Positions 23,378 through 32,179 of a DNA stretch of 38,098 bases are shown here, piece by piece. The notes under the pieces were generated by a model, which made no database searches, was not told the origin of the DNA, and saw only the letters and a program-made list of their open reading frames with translations. A program made the position numbers and the translations under genes. Source of the stretch: VGBK01 sp043810615 (GTDB taxonomy: Bacteria; Actinomycetota; Acidimicrobiia; Spongiisociales; UBA11373); contig JBDROA010000029.1 in assembly GCA_043810615.1 (NCBI GenBank), positions 1-38,098 on the forward strand. The letters are read 5' to 3'. Position 1 is the stretch's first letter. Each line of letters starts with the position of its first letter.

Positions 23378-25390
23378 ATGCGCGTATACGAACTGGCCAG
23401 GGAGCTGGGCGTGGAGTCCAAGGAGATCCTGGCGCGCGCCGCGGACCTGGGTATCGAGATGGCCTCGGCCTCCTCGGGCCTCGACGGCGACACCGCCGCC
23501 CTCATCCGCCTCGCTTTCGAGGAGGAGGCTGCGGCCGCGGCCGCCGCTGCGACCCCCCCGGAGGCTCCTCCACCCCCGGCACCGACTACCGCCGCCCCTC
23601 CGGTTCCGGCCGCGCCGCCGGCCCCGGTCCTCGTCGTGCGTCCCGGGATCACGGTCTCCGGCCTGGCCGAGGCGGCCGACCGGCCCGTCGGCGATGTCGT
23701 CCAGATCCTCATCTCCCTGGGCCAGATGGCCGGGGCCGCCCAGCCGGTGCCCCCGGCCCACCTGGAGGCCGTGACCGGCGCCCTGGGCTTCGTCCTTCGC
23801 CTCGAGGAGGGCCCAACCCCGGCTGCCGCCCCCACCGCCGCCTCTCGTCCGACGGCCGCCGCCGCCCGGCCCTCCGGGGGCGTGCGTCGCCCGCCGGTGG
23901 TCACGGTCATGGGCCACGTCGATCACGGCAAGACGAAACTGCTCGACCGTATCCGAACCGCCAACGTCGTGGCCGAGGAGGCGGGAGGCATCACCCAGCA
24001 CATCGGCGCCTATCAGGTGCGCCTCGGCGAGCGGCGGATCACCTTCATCGACACCCCCGGTCACGAGGCCTTCACCTCCTTGCGGGCCCGGGGCGCCGAG
24101 GTAACCGACATCGTGGTGCTGGTCGTGGCCGCCAACGACGGGGTGATGCCCCAGACGGTCGAGGCCATCAGCCACGCTAAGGCGGCCGGGGTCCCCATCG
24201 TGGTAGCCATCAACAAGATGGACCTGCCCGGGGCCGACGCCAACGGCGTGCGGGCCCAACTGACCGAGCACGGGCTCCTGGTGGAGCAGCTGGGTGGCGA
24301 CGTGGTGAGCGCCGAAGTCTCGGCCCTCTCCGGACAGGGCGTCGAGCAGCTCCTGGAGTACCTCGACCTCATCGCCGAGCTCGAGGAGTTCTCTGCCGAT
24401 CCCGCCGCCGCGGCGTCCGGTACGGTGATCGAGGCCCAGCTCGACCGGGGGCGGGGACCGGTGGGCACGGTCATCGTTCAGCAGGGCACCCTGCACCGCG
24501 GCGACGCCATCGTGGCGGGTGGCGTGGCCGGGAGGGTGCGGGCCATGTTCGACTACACGGGGGCGCCGCTGGACTCCGCCCCGCCGAGCACCCCGGTGCT
24601 CATCATGGGCTGGGACGACGTGCCTCGCGCCGGCGACCGCTTCGAGGTGCGGCGCGACGAGCGGGCCGCCCGGGCGGCCGCCTCCGAGCGCGCCGTCACG
24701 CTGCGCACCCAGGAGCTGGTGATCCCCACCGCCGCCGATCGGCTGCAGTCGCTCCTCGACGAACTGCGCAACGACGAGCAGGCCGAGCTGCGCATCATCG
24801 TGAAGGCCGACACCCAGGGCTCGCAGGAGGCAATCCGTGAGGCCGTGGGGAAGATCGGGCGTACCGGCGGCCGAATCACCATCGTGCACGCCGCCGTGGG
24901 CGGCATCAACGAGAACGACGTCCTCCTCGCGGACGCCACGCGGTCGGTGATCTTCGGCTTCAATGTCCGCCCCGACGCCAAGGCCCGCCGCGTCGCCGGG
25001 GACTCCGGCATCGAGATCCGTACCTACCGCATCATCTACGAGTTGCTCGACGACATCGAGGCGATGCTGGTGGGCCGCCTGGCCCCGGAGTCCATCGAGC
25101 GTCTCCTGGGCACTGCCGCGGTGCGGGCCGTGTTCCGCTCCCCGCGCTTCGGCAGCATTGCCGGCTGCTACGTCACCGAAGGCGAGCTCACCCGGGGCGC
25201 CCGGGTCCGCCTGGTGCGCGACGGGGTGGTCACCTACGACGGGGCCATCGCCTCGCTGCGCCGGTTCAAGGACGACGCCCGCTCGGTGGCGGCCGGCTTC
25301 GAGTGCGGGGTGGGCCTGGAGAACTTCAAGGACGTCAAGGAGGGCGACGTGCTCGAGGCCTACGAGGTGCAAGAGGTCGCCCGCACCTAG
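23378..25390 (+). CDS. infB: Translation initiation factor IF-2
   Basis: IF-2 is the GTPase that places initiator tRNA on the ribosome. The 670-residue product starts with an IF2_N domain (MRVYELARELGVESKEILAR), an Ala/Pro linker and a second IF2_N-like unit (ITVSGLAEAADRPVGDVVQI), then the G domain with GHVDHGKT (179-186), DTPGHEAF and NKMDL, and domains II to IV (SVIFGFNVRPDAKARRVA in domain IV). It is shorter than most actinobacterial IF-2 proteins, which have long Gly/Pro/Arg-rich linkers. A GAGGA element lies 7-8 nt before the ATG. There is no ylxR between nusA and infB (64-nt gap). Confidence 0.96.
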   Translation: MRVYELARELGVESKEILARAADLGIEMASASSGLDGDTAALIRLAFEEEAAAAAAAATPPEAPPPPAPTTAAPPVPAAPPAPVLVVRPGITVSGLAEAADRPVGDVVQILISLGQMAGAAQPVPPAHLEAVTGALGFVLRLEEGPTPAAAPTAASRPTAAAARPSGGVRRPPVVTVMGHVDHGKTKLLDRIRTANVVAEEAGGITQHIGAYQVRLGERRITFIDTPGHEAFTSLRARGAEVTDIVVLVVAANDGVMPQTVEAISHAKAAGVPIVVAINKMDLPGADANGVRAQLTEHGLLVEQLGGDVVSAEVSALSGQGVEQLLEYLDLIAELEEFSADPAAAASGTVIEAQLDRGRGPVGTVIVQQGTLHRGDAIVAGGVAGRVRAMFDYTGAPLDSAPPSTPVLIMGWDDVPRAGDRFEVRRDERAARAAASERAVTLRTQELVIPTAADRLQSLLDELRNDEQAELRIIVKADTQGSQEAIREAVGKIGRTGGRITIVHAAVGGINENDVLLADATRSVIFGFNVRPDAKARRVAGDSGIEIRTYRIIYELLDDIEAMLVGRLAPESIERLLGTAAVRAVFRSPRFGSIAGCYVTEGELTRGARVRLVRDGVVTYDGAIASLRRFKDDARSVAAGFECGVGLENFKDVKEGDVLEAYEVQEVART

Positions 25391-25403
25391 CCGGGGAGAG
25401 GCC

Positions 25404-25694
25404 GTGTACGCCGCCGCCCTCCGCCTGGAGATCCGCATCCCCGGTGCCCGTTCGCTCAAGGCGAAGCGGAACGTCGTCAAGGGCTTGGCGGGCGCCCTGT
25501 CCTCCACCTTCCCGGTGGCAGTGAGCGAGGTCGGCTTCCAGGACCAGTGGCAGCGGACCACCCTCGGGGTGGCCATGGTCGCCCCGCAGGCGGGGCAGCT
25601 GGAGCGCCTGATCCACGCCGTGTCGCGCTTGCTGCGCGAGCATCCTGACATCGAGCTTCTCGAAGTGGGCGTCTCCTACCTGGAGGAGCGATGA
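25404..25694 (+). CDS. DUF503 (YlxP-like) protein
   Basis: A 96-residue member of DUF503, a small family of unknown function regularly found between infB and rbfA. Recognisable parts are LRLEIRIPGARSLKAKRNVV (typical '...SLKDKR' start), FPVAVSEVGFQDQWQRTTLG and the helical end with LLEVGVSYLEER. The start is GTG at 25404 after a GGGGAGAG site; the frame is open upstream only as a shadow of infB. It overlaps rbfA by 4 nt (ATGA). A ribosome-linked role is suggested only by the neighbours. Confidence 0.9.
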   Translation: MYAAALRLEIRIPGARSLKAKRNVVKGLAGALSSTFPVAVSEVGFQDQWQRTTLGVAMVAPQAGQLERLIHAVSRLLREHPDIELLEVGVSYLEER

Positions 25695-26077
25695 AAGGCA
25701 GCCTCTACTTGCGCAAAGTGAACGAGGCGCTGCATCACGTGATCGCCGAGGAGGTGGAGCGCCTCAAGGACCCCGGGCTGGGCTTCGTGACCATCACCGG
25801 CGTGGACACCTCCCCCGACCTGCGCAGTGCCCGAGTCTACTATTCCGTGCTCGGCGACAAGGCCCAGCACCGGGAAACCCAGGCGGCCTTGCTGCGGGCC
25901 TCCCCCCGGGTCCGGGTGGTGGTGGGACGGCAGGTGCGCCTGAAGTTCCTTCCCGAGCTGCATTTCGAGCCCGACGCCGCCATCGAGGGCGGCAGGCGCA
26001 TGGAGGAGATCCTGCGCCGACTGCGCGAGGAGCGGGATGAAGGAGTCGATTCGGAAGGCGATCCGGCGGGCGGCTGA
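25691..26077 (+). CDS. rbfA: 30S ribosome-binding factor RbfA
   Basis: RbfA is a KH-type protein that helps late 16S rRNA maturation. The 128-residue product begins MKGSLYLRKVNEALHHVIAE and contains LKDPGLGFVTITGVDTSPDL, ARVYYSVLGD and LKFLPELHFEPDAAIEGGRR, all diagnostic. The ATG overlaps DUF503 by 4 nt. The last 14 residues lie in the 41-nt overlap with nrnA and are not conserved. The order infB-DUF503-rbfA is standard. Confidence 0.95.
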   Translation: MKGSLYLRKVNEALHHVIAEEVERLKDPGLGFVTITGVDTSPDLRSARVYYSVLGDKAQHRETQAALLRASPRVRVVVGRQVRLKFLPELHFEPDAAIEGGRRMEEILRRLREERDEGVDSEGDPAGG

Positions 26078-26999
26078 CGTCCTGGCCCCTGCCCCCGAGC
26101 TGGCGGTGGCCTGCCACGTGTCGCCCGACGGGGACGCCCTGGGCTCCATGCTGGGCCTCGCCCGAGCGGCCGGCGCCGCCGGGAAGCGGGTGACGGCCTC
26201 ATTCGGCGCGCCCTTCGCCGTCTCCGCCCAGTACGGGTTTCTCGACCTCGCCCCGCTCGTGCCCCCGCAGCGCTTCCCCGCCGCCCCGGAGGTCATGGTG
26301 GTAGTGGACGTCGCCGCACCCGACCGCCTCGGGGAGCTGGCCGGGCCTGCGGCGCGAGCGGGCACCCTGGTGATGCTCGATCACCACGCCACCAATGCCG
26401 GCTTCGGCGATATCTCGGTGGTAGACCCGACGGCGGCGGCCACCGCGGAACTGGTCTACCACCTCATCCGCCGTCTGGGCTGGCCCCTGGACAGGGAGAC
26501 GGCCACGGCGTTGCTGACCGGCATCGTCTCGGACACCGGCCGATTCCAGTATTCGTCCACCGCCCCCGGAGTGCTGCGGGTGGCCGCGGCCCTCATCGCC
26601 GCCGGGGCCCGCCCGGAGGAAATCGGTCAGCGCTTGTACGAGTGGCGCCCCTTCGGCTACCTGCAAGTGGCGGCGGCGGTGCTGGGCCGGGCCCGGCTCG
26701 AGGACGGCCTGGCGTGGAGCGTCCTGTACGACGCCGACGCTGCGGCCGCCGGGGTCGGCCCCGAGGACCTCGACATGCTCGTCGACGACCTGCGGGTCGC
26801 CCGGGAGGCCGAGGTGACCGCCCTGGTGAAGGAGGTGGCGGGGGGCTGGAAGGTCTCGCTGCGTTCCCGGGGCCGGGTGGATGTGGGGGCCATTGCCGCC
26901 GGGCACGGCGGCGGGGGGCACCACAACGCTGCCGGTTTCAACGCCCGGGGTGATCTCGCCGCCGTGGTGGCCGCCGTCCGCGAGCAGGCCCATGCCTGA
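26037..26999 (+). CDS. nrnA: DHH-DHHA1 phosphoesterase (NrnA-like)
   Basis: DHH/DHHA1 phosphodiesterases of this type degrade short oligonucleotides (nanoRNA), pAp or cyclic-dinucleotide products. The 320-residue product has the metal motifs DGDALGS (31-37), VVDVAAPDR, the DHH signature at 115-117 (MLDHHATN) and TGIVSDTGRFQYSST; the C-terminal DHHA1 domain ends with GHGGGGHHNAAGF, the substrate-binding glycine loop. The ATG at 26037 lies within rbfA (41-nt overlap) but gives a normal N-terminus. Exact substrate cannot be told from sequence. It is coupled to truB by an 8-nt overlap. Confidence 0.92.
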   Translation: MKESIRKAIRRAADVLAPAPELAVACHVSPDGDALGSMLGLARAAGAAGKRVTASFGAPFAVSAQYGFLDLAPLVPPQRFPAAPEVMVVVDVAAPDRLGELAGPAARAGTLVMLDHHATNAGFGDISVVDPTAAATAELVYHLIRRLGWPLDRETATALLTGIVSDTGRFQYSSTAPGVLRVAAALIAAGARPEEIGQRLYEWRPFGYLQVAAAVLGRARLEDGLAWSVLYDADAAAAGVGPEDLDMLVDDLRVAREAEVTALVKEVAGGWKVSLRSRGRVDVGAIAAGHGGGGHHNAAGFNARGDLAAVVAAVREQAHA

Positions 27000-27885
27000 C
27001 GGCTTCCTGCTCGTGGACAAGCCGGGGGGCTGGACCTCCCACGACGTGGTGGCCCACTGCCGCCGCCTGCTGGGGGAGCGGCGCCTGGGCCACGCCGGGA
27101 CGCTCGACCCCATGGCCACCGGCCTCCTCGTCCTCGGGTTGGGCCGGGCCACTCGCTTGCTGCGCTTCGTGCAGCACCTGCCCAAGGTCTACCGGGCGGT
27201 GGCGGTGCTCGGTGTGGCCACCGACACCCTCGACGCCGACGGGGCGGTGCTGTGGCGGGAGCCCATGCCGGTGAACGAGGATGAAGTGCGCCGGGCCACC
27301 GCCCGCTTCGTGGGGGTCATCGCCCAGGTGCCTCCCATGGTGTCGGCTCGCCGGGTGGAGGGGCGACGCCTGTACGACCTGGCCCGCGAGGGCAAAGAGG
27401 TCGAACGGGAGGCCCGCACGGTTGAGGTGCACGCCTTCGACCTGGTGGACTTCGCCCCCTCCGACTATCCCGAGGCCACTTTCCGCATCCGCTGCAGCAC
27501 CGGCACCTACGTGCGGACACTGGCCGACGACCTGGCCCGGGCCCTGGGCGGGCGGGCCCACCTCAGCGCCCTGCGCCGGCTGCGCAACGGGTCGCTGCGA
27601 GTGGAGCAGGCCCACACGCTGGAGGCCCTCGAAGCGGCGGCCGCCGCCGGACGGGCCGCCGACGCCCTGCTCGAACCGGCGGAGGGCCTCGCGGACCTGC
27701 CGGCGGTGCGGGTGACCACCGAGACGGCGGCGGCGGTCTGCCACGGCGCGGTGTTCCCCGCCCCGCTGCTGGGGATCACCCTGCCGGCGGCCGGGCCCCA
27801 CCGGGTTCTCGACAGCGGTGGGCGCCTGCTGGCGGTCTATCGGGTGGAGGGGCGGGCGGCCCGTCCGGAGGTGGTGGTGGGATGA
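26992..27885 (+). CDS. truB: tRNA pseudouridine55 synthase TruB
   Basis: TruB makes pseudouridine 55 in the T loop of tRNAs. The 297-residue product starts MPDGFLLVDKPGGWTSHDVV and carries the catalytic Asp39 in GHAGTLDPMATGLL, the YRAVAVLGVATDTLDADG strand, VPPMVSARRVEGRRLYDLAR and CSTGTYVRTLADDLARALGG. The ATG at 26992 is chosen because the family begins there; it overlaps nrnA by 8 nt. The C-terminal 60 residues are variable, as in actinobacterial TruB proteins. ribF overlaps the stop codon (ATGA). Confidence 0.96.
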   Translation: MPDGFLLVDKPGGWTSHDVVAHCRRLLGERRLGHAGTLDPMATGLLVLGLGRATRLLRFVQHLPKVYRAVAVLGVATDTLDADGAVLWREPMPVNEDEVRRATARFVGVIAQVPPMVSARRVEGRRLYDLAREGKEVEREARTVEVHAFDLVDFAPSDYPEATFRIRCSTGTYVRTLADDLARALGGRAHLSALRRLRNGSLRVEQAHTLEALEAAAAAGRAADALLEPAEGLADLPAVRVTTETAAAVCHGAVFPAPLLGITLPAAGPHRVLDSGGRLLAVYRVEGRAARPEVVVG

Positions 27886-28817
27886 GGGTCCTCACCGGCC
27901 CGCAGTCGGCCTGGGACCTGGAGTGGCGCCCCCGGGCGGTCACCATCGGCGTGTACGACGGGTTGCACCAGGGGCATCGGCACGTGATCTCCCTGCTGCG
28001 CGAGAGCGCCGCCGCACGCGGGGGCCTGGAGTGCGCCGTGGTCACCTTCGACCCGCACCCACTCACCGTGGTGGCCCCGGAGCACGCCCCGCGGCTGCTC
28101 ACGGGTATAGAGCACCGCCTGGATCTGCTGGCCGGGGCGGGCCTGGACCTGGCGGCGGTGATCCCCTTCGACGAGGCCATGCGGTGCCAGACGTCGGCCG
28201 GTTTCGCCGCCACGGTGCTGGTCGGCGCTCTGCAGGCCCGCCTGGTGGTGGTGGGCGAGGACTTCCGCTTCGGGCACCAGCGCACCGGGAACGTGGCCTC
28301 GCTGTCCGAACTGGGCGACGCCCACGGATTCGAGGCGGAATTCGTCCCCCTCGTCGGCGGGCAGGCACCGGTGTCGTCCAGTCGCATCCGGGCCATGGTG
28401 GCCGCCGGGGACCTGGCCGGCGCGGCCGCCGCCCTGGGCCGTCCCCACGAGGTGCGGGGCGCGGTGGTGGCGGGGGAGGGGCGGGGGCGCCGGCTGGGGT
28501 TCCCCACCGCCAACGTCGCCGTGCCGCCGGAACTGGCCCTGCCCCCGACCGGGGTGTACGCGGTTCGAGCCGGGCCCCGGGGGGGGTCCCTGGGCCCCGG
28601 AGTGGCCAACCTGGGCACCCGGCCGACGTTTGGGGGTGGGGGGTTGTCGCTCGAGGTTCACCTCCTGGAGCCTCCGGGGGATCTGTACGGCGCCACGCTG
28701 CGAGTGGCTTTGGTGGTCCGCCTGCGGGACGAGCGGCGCTTCGACGACCCGGCCGAACTGGCGGCGCGGATCGCCGCCGATGCGGTCGCCGCCCGGGCGG
28801 TGCTGGGCGCCTCTTAA
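27882..28817 (+). CDS. ribF: Bifunctional riboflavin kinase/FAD synthetase
   Basis: RibF converts riboflavin to FMN and then FAD. The 311-residue product has the N-terminal nucleotidyltransferase domain with VTIGVYDGLHQGHRHVI (20-36), VVGEDFRFGHQRTGN and SSSRIRAMVAAGD, and the C-terminal riboflavin kinase domain with GRRLGFPTANVAVP, PTGVYAVRAG and GVANLGTRPTFGG. The ATG overlaps truB by 4 nt. In many bacteria ribF is followed directly by rpsO; here 3.4 kb of accessory genes lie between. This is the last gene of the long operon. Confidence 0.96.
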   Translation: MRVLTGPQSAWDLEWRPRAVTIGVYDGLHQGHRHVISLLRESAAARGGLECAVVTFDPHPLTVVAPEHAPRLLTGIEHRLDLLAGAGLDLAAVIPFDEAMRCQTSAGFAATVLVGALQARLVVVGEDFRFGHQRTGNVASLSELGDAHGFEAEFVPLVGGQAPVSSSRIRAMVAAGDLAGAAAALGRPHEVRGAVVAGEGRGRRLGFPTANVAVPPELALPPTGVYAVRAGPRGGSLGPGVANLGTRPTFGGGGLSLEVHLLEPPGDLYGATLRVALVVRLRDERRFDDPAELAARIAADAVAARAVLGAS

Positions 28818-29032
28818 GACTCGCGGCGCAATACGGGCGTCTGTCCACGGCCACCGGACGGCCAGAGAGGCCTGATCGCTGGTAGGAGAGGTGCAGCGGG
28901 AGAATCGCGACGCTTTCGTCGAATCGGCATCGAGCAGGCCTTCAGAAACCCGCTGAACCCTATTGGGCCGCAGATCTTTGGGGGGAGCGCCGGTTCGATT
29001 GCCGGTTCGAGGCCCCGGGGATCGGCGACCTC

Positions 29033-30836
29033 TCAGGCGTCCCAGGCGCAGCGGAACCCGGCCCGGAAGTCGGGGCTGGACCCGTGACTGCTGGTGCGGT
29101 AGGAGGTGCGGGCCTGCCCGGCGTCGCCGGCCCACGATCCGCCCCGGCGCACCCGGTTCACCACGGTGGTGGGCCCGGTGGGGTTGCGGTCGGGAGCGGC
29201 CTGGTAGTAGTCGGCCTGGTAGTAGTCGCCCACCCACTCCTCCAGGTTCCCGGCCATGTCGGCCACTCCGTAGGGCGACACCCCCTGGGGGAAGGACCCG
29301 ACGTGCACCGGCCCCTGCGCTCCGGATTCGTCGGTGTTGGCCCGGCCTGCGAACCACTCGTCCCCCCAGGGCCAGGTGCGCCCGTCGGTGCCCCGGGCGG
29401 CCTTCTCCCACTCGGCTTCGGTGGGGAGGCGACCGCCCATCCACGAGCAGTAGGCGGCGGCCTCCGCGTGCCGGAGGCCGGCCACGGGGAAGTCGCCGTG
29501 GCCGCGTTCGTAGAATCCCCCGGCCCACGACGCCGCAAAGGGGAGGCCGTCGGCCCGGGCGAACTCGAGGTACTGGCGGTTGGTGATCTCGTAGCGCCCG
29601 ATGAGGAAGGCGTCGAGGTAGACCCGGCGCCGCGGGGCCTCGTCGGCCCGGTGTTGGTCGCTGCCCATGAGGAACCACCCGGCCGGGATCTCGACCCGCC
29701 CTCCGAGGACCGCCGGCGAGGGGCCCATCTCCCTCACTACGGTGAAGCGTTGGGAGTCGATGCCCTCGCCGGCCGGGACCAGGCGGTGGGCGAAGCCACC
29801 CCATGTACCCGCCCAGACCACTCCTCCGGAGGCGGCCAAGGCGGTGATATGCCCGTCGCCCTCCCAGAAGCCGGGGAGGGCGGTCCCGTCGGGAGCGAAG
29901 CGGAGCACGCCTTCGCCGTCGGTGCCCACCCAGGCGGCGCCGTCGTCGGTCACGACGATGCGGGTGACGGCGGCCATGCCCGGCATCGCGTGGCGGACCG
30001 CCTGCAGGGTGCCGGTGGCCCGATCGAGGCGGGTCACCCCACCGCCGGGGTGGCCCACCCAGATGGCATCTGCAGTCACCGCCAGGGGGCCGGGCAGGAC
30101 CTCCTCGGGCAGGCTCTCATGTCCCCCGACGGTGAGGCGGGCCACCCCGCGCGGCGTGGCCACCCAGACCCCTCCCAGGGGATCGGCGGCCATGTCCAGG
30201 ACCCGGTCGCTGCGCAGCGCCCCGGTGGAGAGGTCGTAGAGGCGCCACTCGCCCTGGGCGTCCCGCCGCACGACCCCGGCGGCGTTGGTCGCCGCCCACA
30301 CCGCGCCGTCGGCGTCCACCACCACCTCGTGCACCATGGAGGCCGAGGCGATGACCGTGGTGTGGTCGCGCAGGGCCCAGGCTTCGGAGCCGGCCCGGGC
30401 CAGGCTCCCGGTCCCGGTGGCCGGGTCGGCGCGTCCCACCCAGACGCCCTCTGCCGCGGCGGCGAGGGAAACCGCCAGCGCCCCGTCGCCGGAGGGGCCC
30501 AGGGCCTCCCAGCCGTCCCCGCCCAGGCGGAACAGGCCCGAGCCGGCTGCGGCGATGAGACTCCCGTGGTCGTCGGCCAGGGCCCGTACCGATCCCCAGG
30601 CCGGGTCGTCGGGGGCCTCCACCACAACGGTTGGCCGCGCCGAGGAGTGCCAAGGTGCCGTCGAAGGTGCCCACCCAGACGCCGACCCCGCCGAAAGGGA
30701 GGAAGGCGGAGACCCGCGCCTCCTCGGCGCTGGGGAGGGCGACGTCCCCGACGGTGGTCGGGGCGGGCGAGGGGTTGCCCGCGCACGCGGAGACGGCCAG
30801 CGCTGCCATCGAGAGGGCCAAGAGGGCTCGGGTCAT
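29033..30836 (-). pseudogene. Lipoprotein with propeller repeats and SUMF1 domain, frameshifted
   Basis: Minus-strand gene read in two frames. The first (ATG 30836) has a lipoprotein signal with lipobox AVSAC (Cys18), then a linker and the propeller-like GVGVWVGTFDGTLALLGAA. Near 30630 the protein continues in the next frame with TVVVEAPDDPAWGSVRALAD and runs to 29033. Removing one base there gives one 600-residue protein. Repeated VWVG/VWAAT-type strands up to about 375 resemble a beta-propeller; the rest is a SUMF1 (formylglycine-generating-like) domain: IPAGWFLMGSDQHRADEAPR, GGRLPTEAEWEKAARGTDGR, YGVADMAGNLEEWVGDYY and RRGGSWAGDA. The cysteines of true FGE after RGGS are absent, so enzyme activity is doubtful. 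Sequencing error or a real break. Confidence 0.8.
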
Positions 30837-30945
30837 GAGGCCTCCCCGCCCCATTCTGGCCCGGATCGGGGATGCGCCGCGGCGACCCCCTTGAAACCGC
30901 CCGGCCGTTGGCCCACCTTTGGGGAGCCGCCGTCCAGGAAGTGCC

Positions 30946-31995
30946 GTGATCCCGACTCTGGCCCTCGCCGTCGCCCTGCTGGCCGATCCCGTTCCCGCCG
31001 ACGGGGTGCGCCTCGCCCCCGACCCGGTCCCCCCTCCGGCGGCGGCCGCCGGCGTCCTCAGCGCGCCGGGAGCGCCGGCGGGCCTTCCTTTCCCGGTCGC
31101 GGCCGGGGGGGCGGCTGCCGGCCTGGCGGTGCTGGCCGCGGCCCGGTGGCAGGGCCGCAAGGAGGACGGGGACGACGGCGCCGACCCTCTGGTGGTGTTC
31201 GTCTCGGGCCACGGCAACGCCTCGGCGCCGGGCCTCTTCGCCCACCTGGTGGCCCTCATGGGCCTCGACGCGGGCAGCACTCGCTACTTCGACTATCGCT
31301 GGGCCGACGGGGGCGGCGACCACGACCGGGCGTCCGAGAACGCCTCCATCGACGAGACCGCCGATGCCCTCGACGGTTACCTGGCCGGTCTCGCCGACTC
31401 CGGGCGGCCCCTCTACCTGGTGGGCTTCAGCAAGGGCGGCACCGGCATCGCCGAACTGGTGGCCCGCTGGGACCGCCGGGAGCCCGGGGCGGCCCACGGG
31501 GTGGTGGGGGCGGCCCTGCTCGACCCGCCCATGGCGTCGGGGTTCCACGGCTGGCTGCAGAGTGTCGGCAAGGCCTGGGGCCCGATCCCCGACGACGGCG
31601 GGTACGACCCCATCCGCTGCGACTTCCGGGGCTGCACTGACACCCGCCGCCACCTGGGCGACGCCTCCGGGGTGGAGGTGGTGGTGATGCGCAACCCGCA
31701 GGCGGCCATCACCAACTTCGCCGATGTGCCCGAGGGCCTGCGGGTGTACGAGGCCTCGGACGGCGGCCCCGGCTTCGTCGAAACCCTGGTGACCCATCCC
31801 TGGGATCTCGGCTCCCGGGTCACCGATGCCCACCTCGCCGTGCTCGACGACCCGCGGGTGGCCGAATGCATCACCGCCGAGGTGACCGGGTCCGGAACCT
31901 GCCCCCTGCCCCGGGCCGGCCAGGCGCCCCCGGCGGGGGCCATCGTCCACGGGCCCGGGAACGCCCTGAAGGTGGCGCTCAACAAGAGCCTCTAG
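30946..31995 (+). CDS. Exported alpha/beta-hydrolase-like protein
   Basis: I place this 349-residue product in the alpha/beta-hydrolase fold but do not recognise a family. A signal-like hydrophobic start (TLALAVALLADP) and a second hydrophobic segment near 40-65 suggest export or membrane anchoring. The first strand is PLVVFVSGHGNASAPG, the nucleophile elbow is LVGFSKGGTG (Ser near 163), and a possible acid/His pair lies at the C-terminal end (TDAHLAVLDD). The GTG start has an AGGAAG site about 5 nt upstream; an earlier TTG (30919) is less likely. It is divergent from the SUMF1 lipoprotein with 109 nt between, so the two may share regulation. Both sit where ribF and rpsO are normally adjacent. 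Confidence 0.7.
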   Translation: MIPTLALAVALLADPVPADGVRLAPDPVPPPAAAAGVLSAPGAPAGLPFPVAAGGAAAGLAVLAAARWQGRKEDGDDGADPLVVFVSGHGNASAPGLFAHLVALMGLDAGSTRYFDYRWADGGGDHDRASENASIDETADALDGYLAGLADSGRPLYLVGFSKGGTGIAELVARWDRREPGAAHGVVGAALLDPPMASGFHGWLQSVGKAWGPIPDDGGYDPIRCDFRGCTDTRRHLGDASGVEVVVMRNPQAAITNFADVPEGLRVYEASDGGPGFVETLVTHPWDLGSRVTDAHLAVLDDPRVAECITAEVTGSGTCPLPRAGQAPPAGAIVHGPGNALKVALNKSL

Positions 31996-32140
31996 GAGAA
32001 TCCGTCAATGGACTCGCCCCGGCGTCACGATCCGGCCCACGGTCGAAACGGATCGTGATGATCCCCGCGACCTGTCGATGCACGCTCCAGGGGGGCGGAC
32101 GGCGAAACCGCGGCGTGGCGGGGTTGGCGGAACGACCTGC

Positions 32141-32146
32141 TATGAT
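32141..32146 (+). promoter_or_regulatory. Extended -10 promoter of rpsO
   Basis: TGC precedes TATGAT (32141-32146), forming an extended -10 with a consensus-like hexamer. Transcription from about 32153 would leave a leader of only about 27 nt, nearly all of it in the hairpin at 32155-32172. Confidence 0.6.
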
Positions 32147-32154
32147 TCGCCTTC

Positions 32155-32172
32155 GCCGGGTCCGACCCCGGC
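32155..32172 (+). promoter_or_regulatory. Hairpin in the rpsO leader, at the place of the ribosome binding site
   Basis: GCCGGG-TCCGAC-CCCGGC is a perfect 6-bp stem with a 6-nt loop that ends 7 nt before the rpsO ATG. No Shine-Dalgarno is present. S15 represses its own mRNA in several bacteria through such leader structures; this site is a candidate only. Confidence 0.35.
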
Positions 32173-32179
32173 ACCTTCT

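Noticed and set aside
23153..25651. 832-residue minus-strand frame opposite nusA-infB
   Set aside because: Antisense shadow of infB and of the nusA repeat; high GC keeps stops out of this frame.
28881..29012. tRNA-like stretch with GGAGAGGTG and a repeated GCCGGTTCGA after ribF
   Set aside because: No acceptor, anticodon or T stem can be formed with the right spacing; the 10-mer repeat is too short to interpret.
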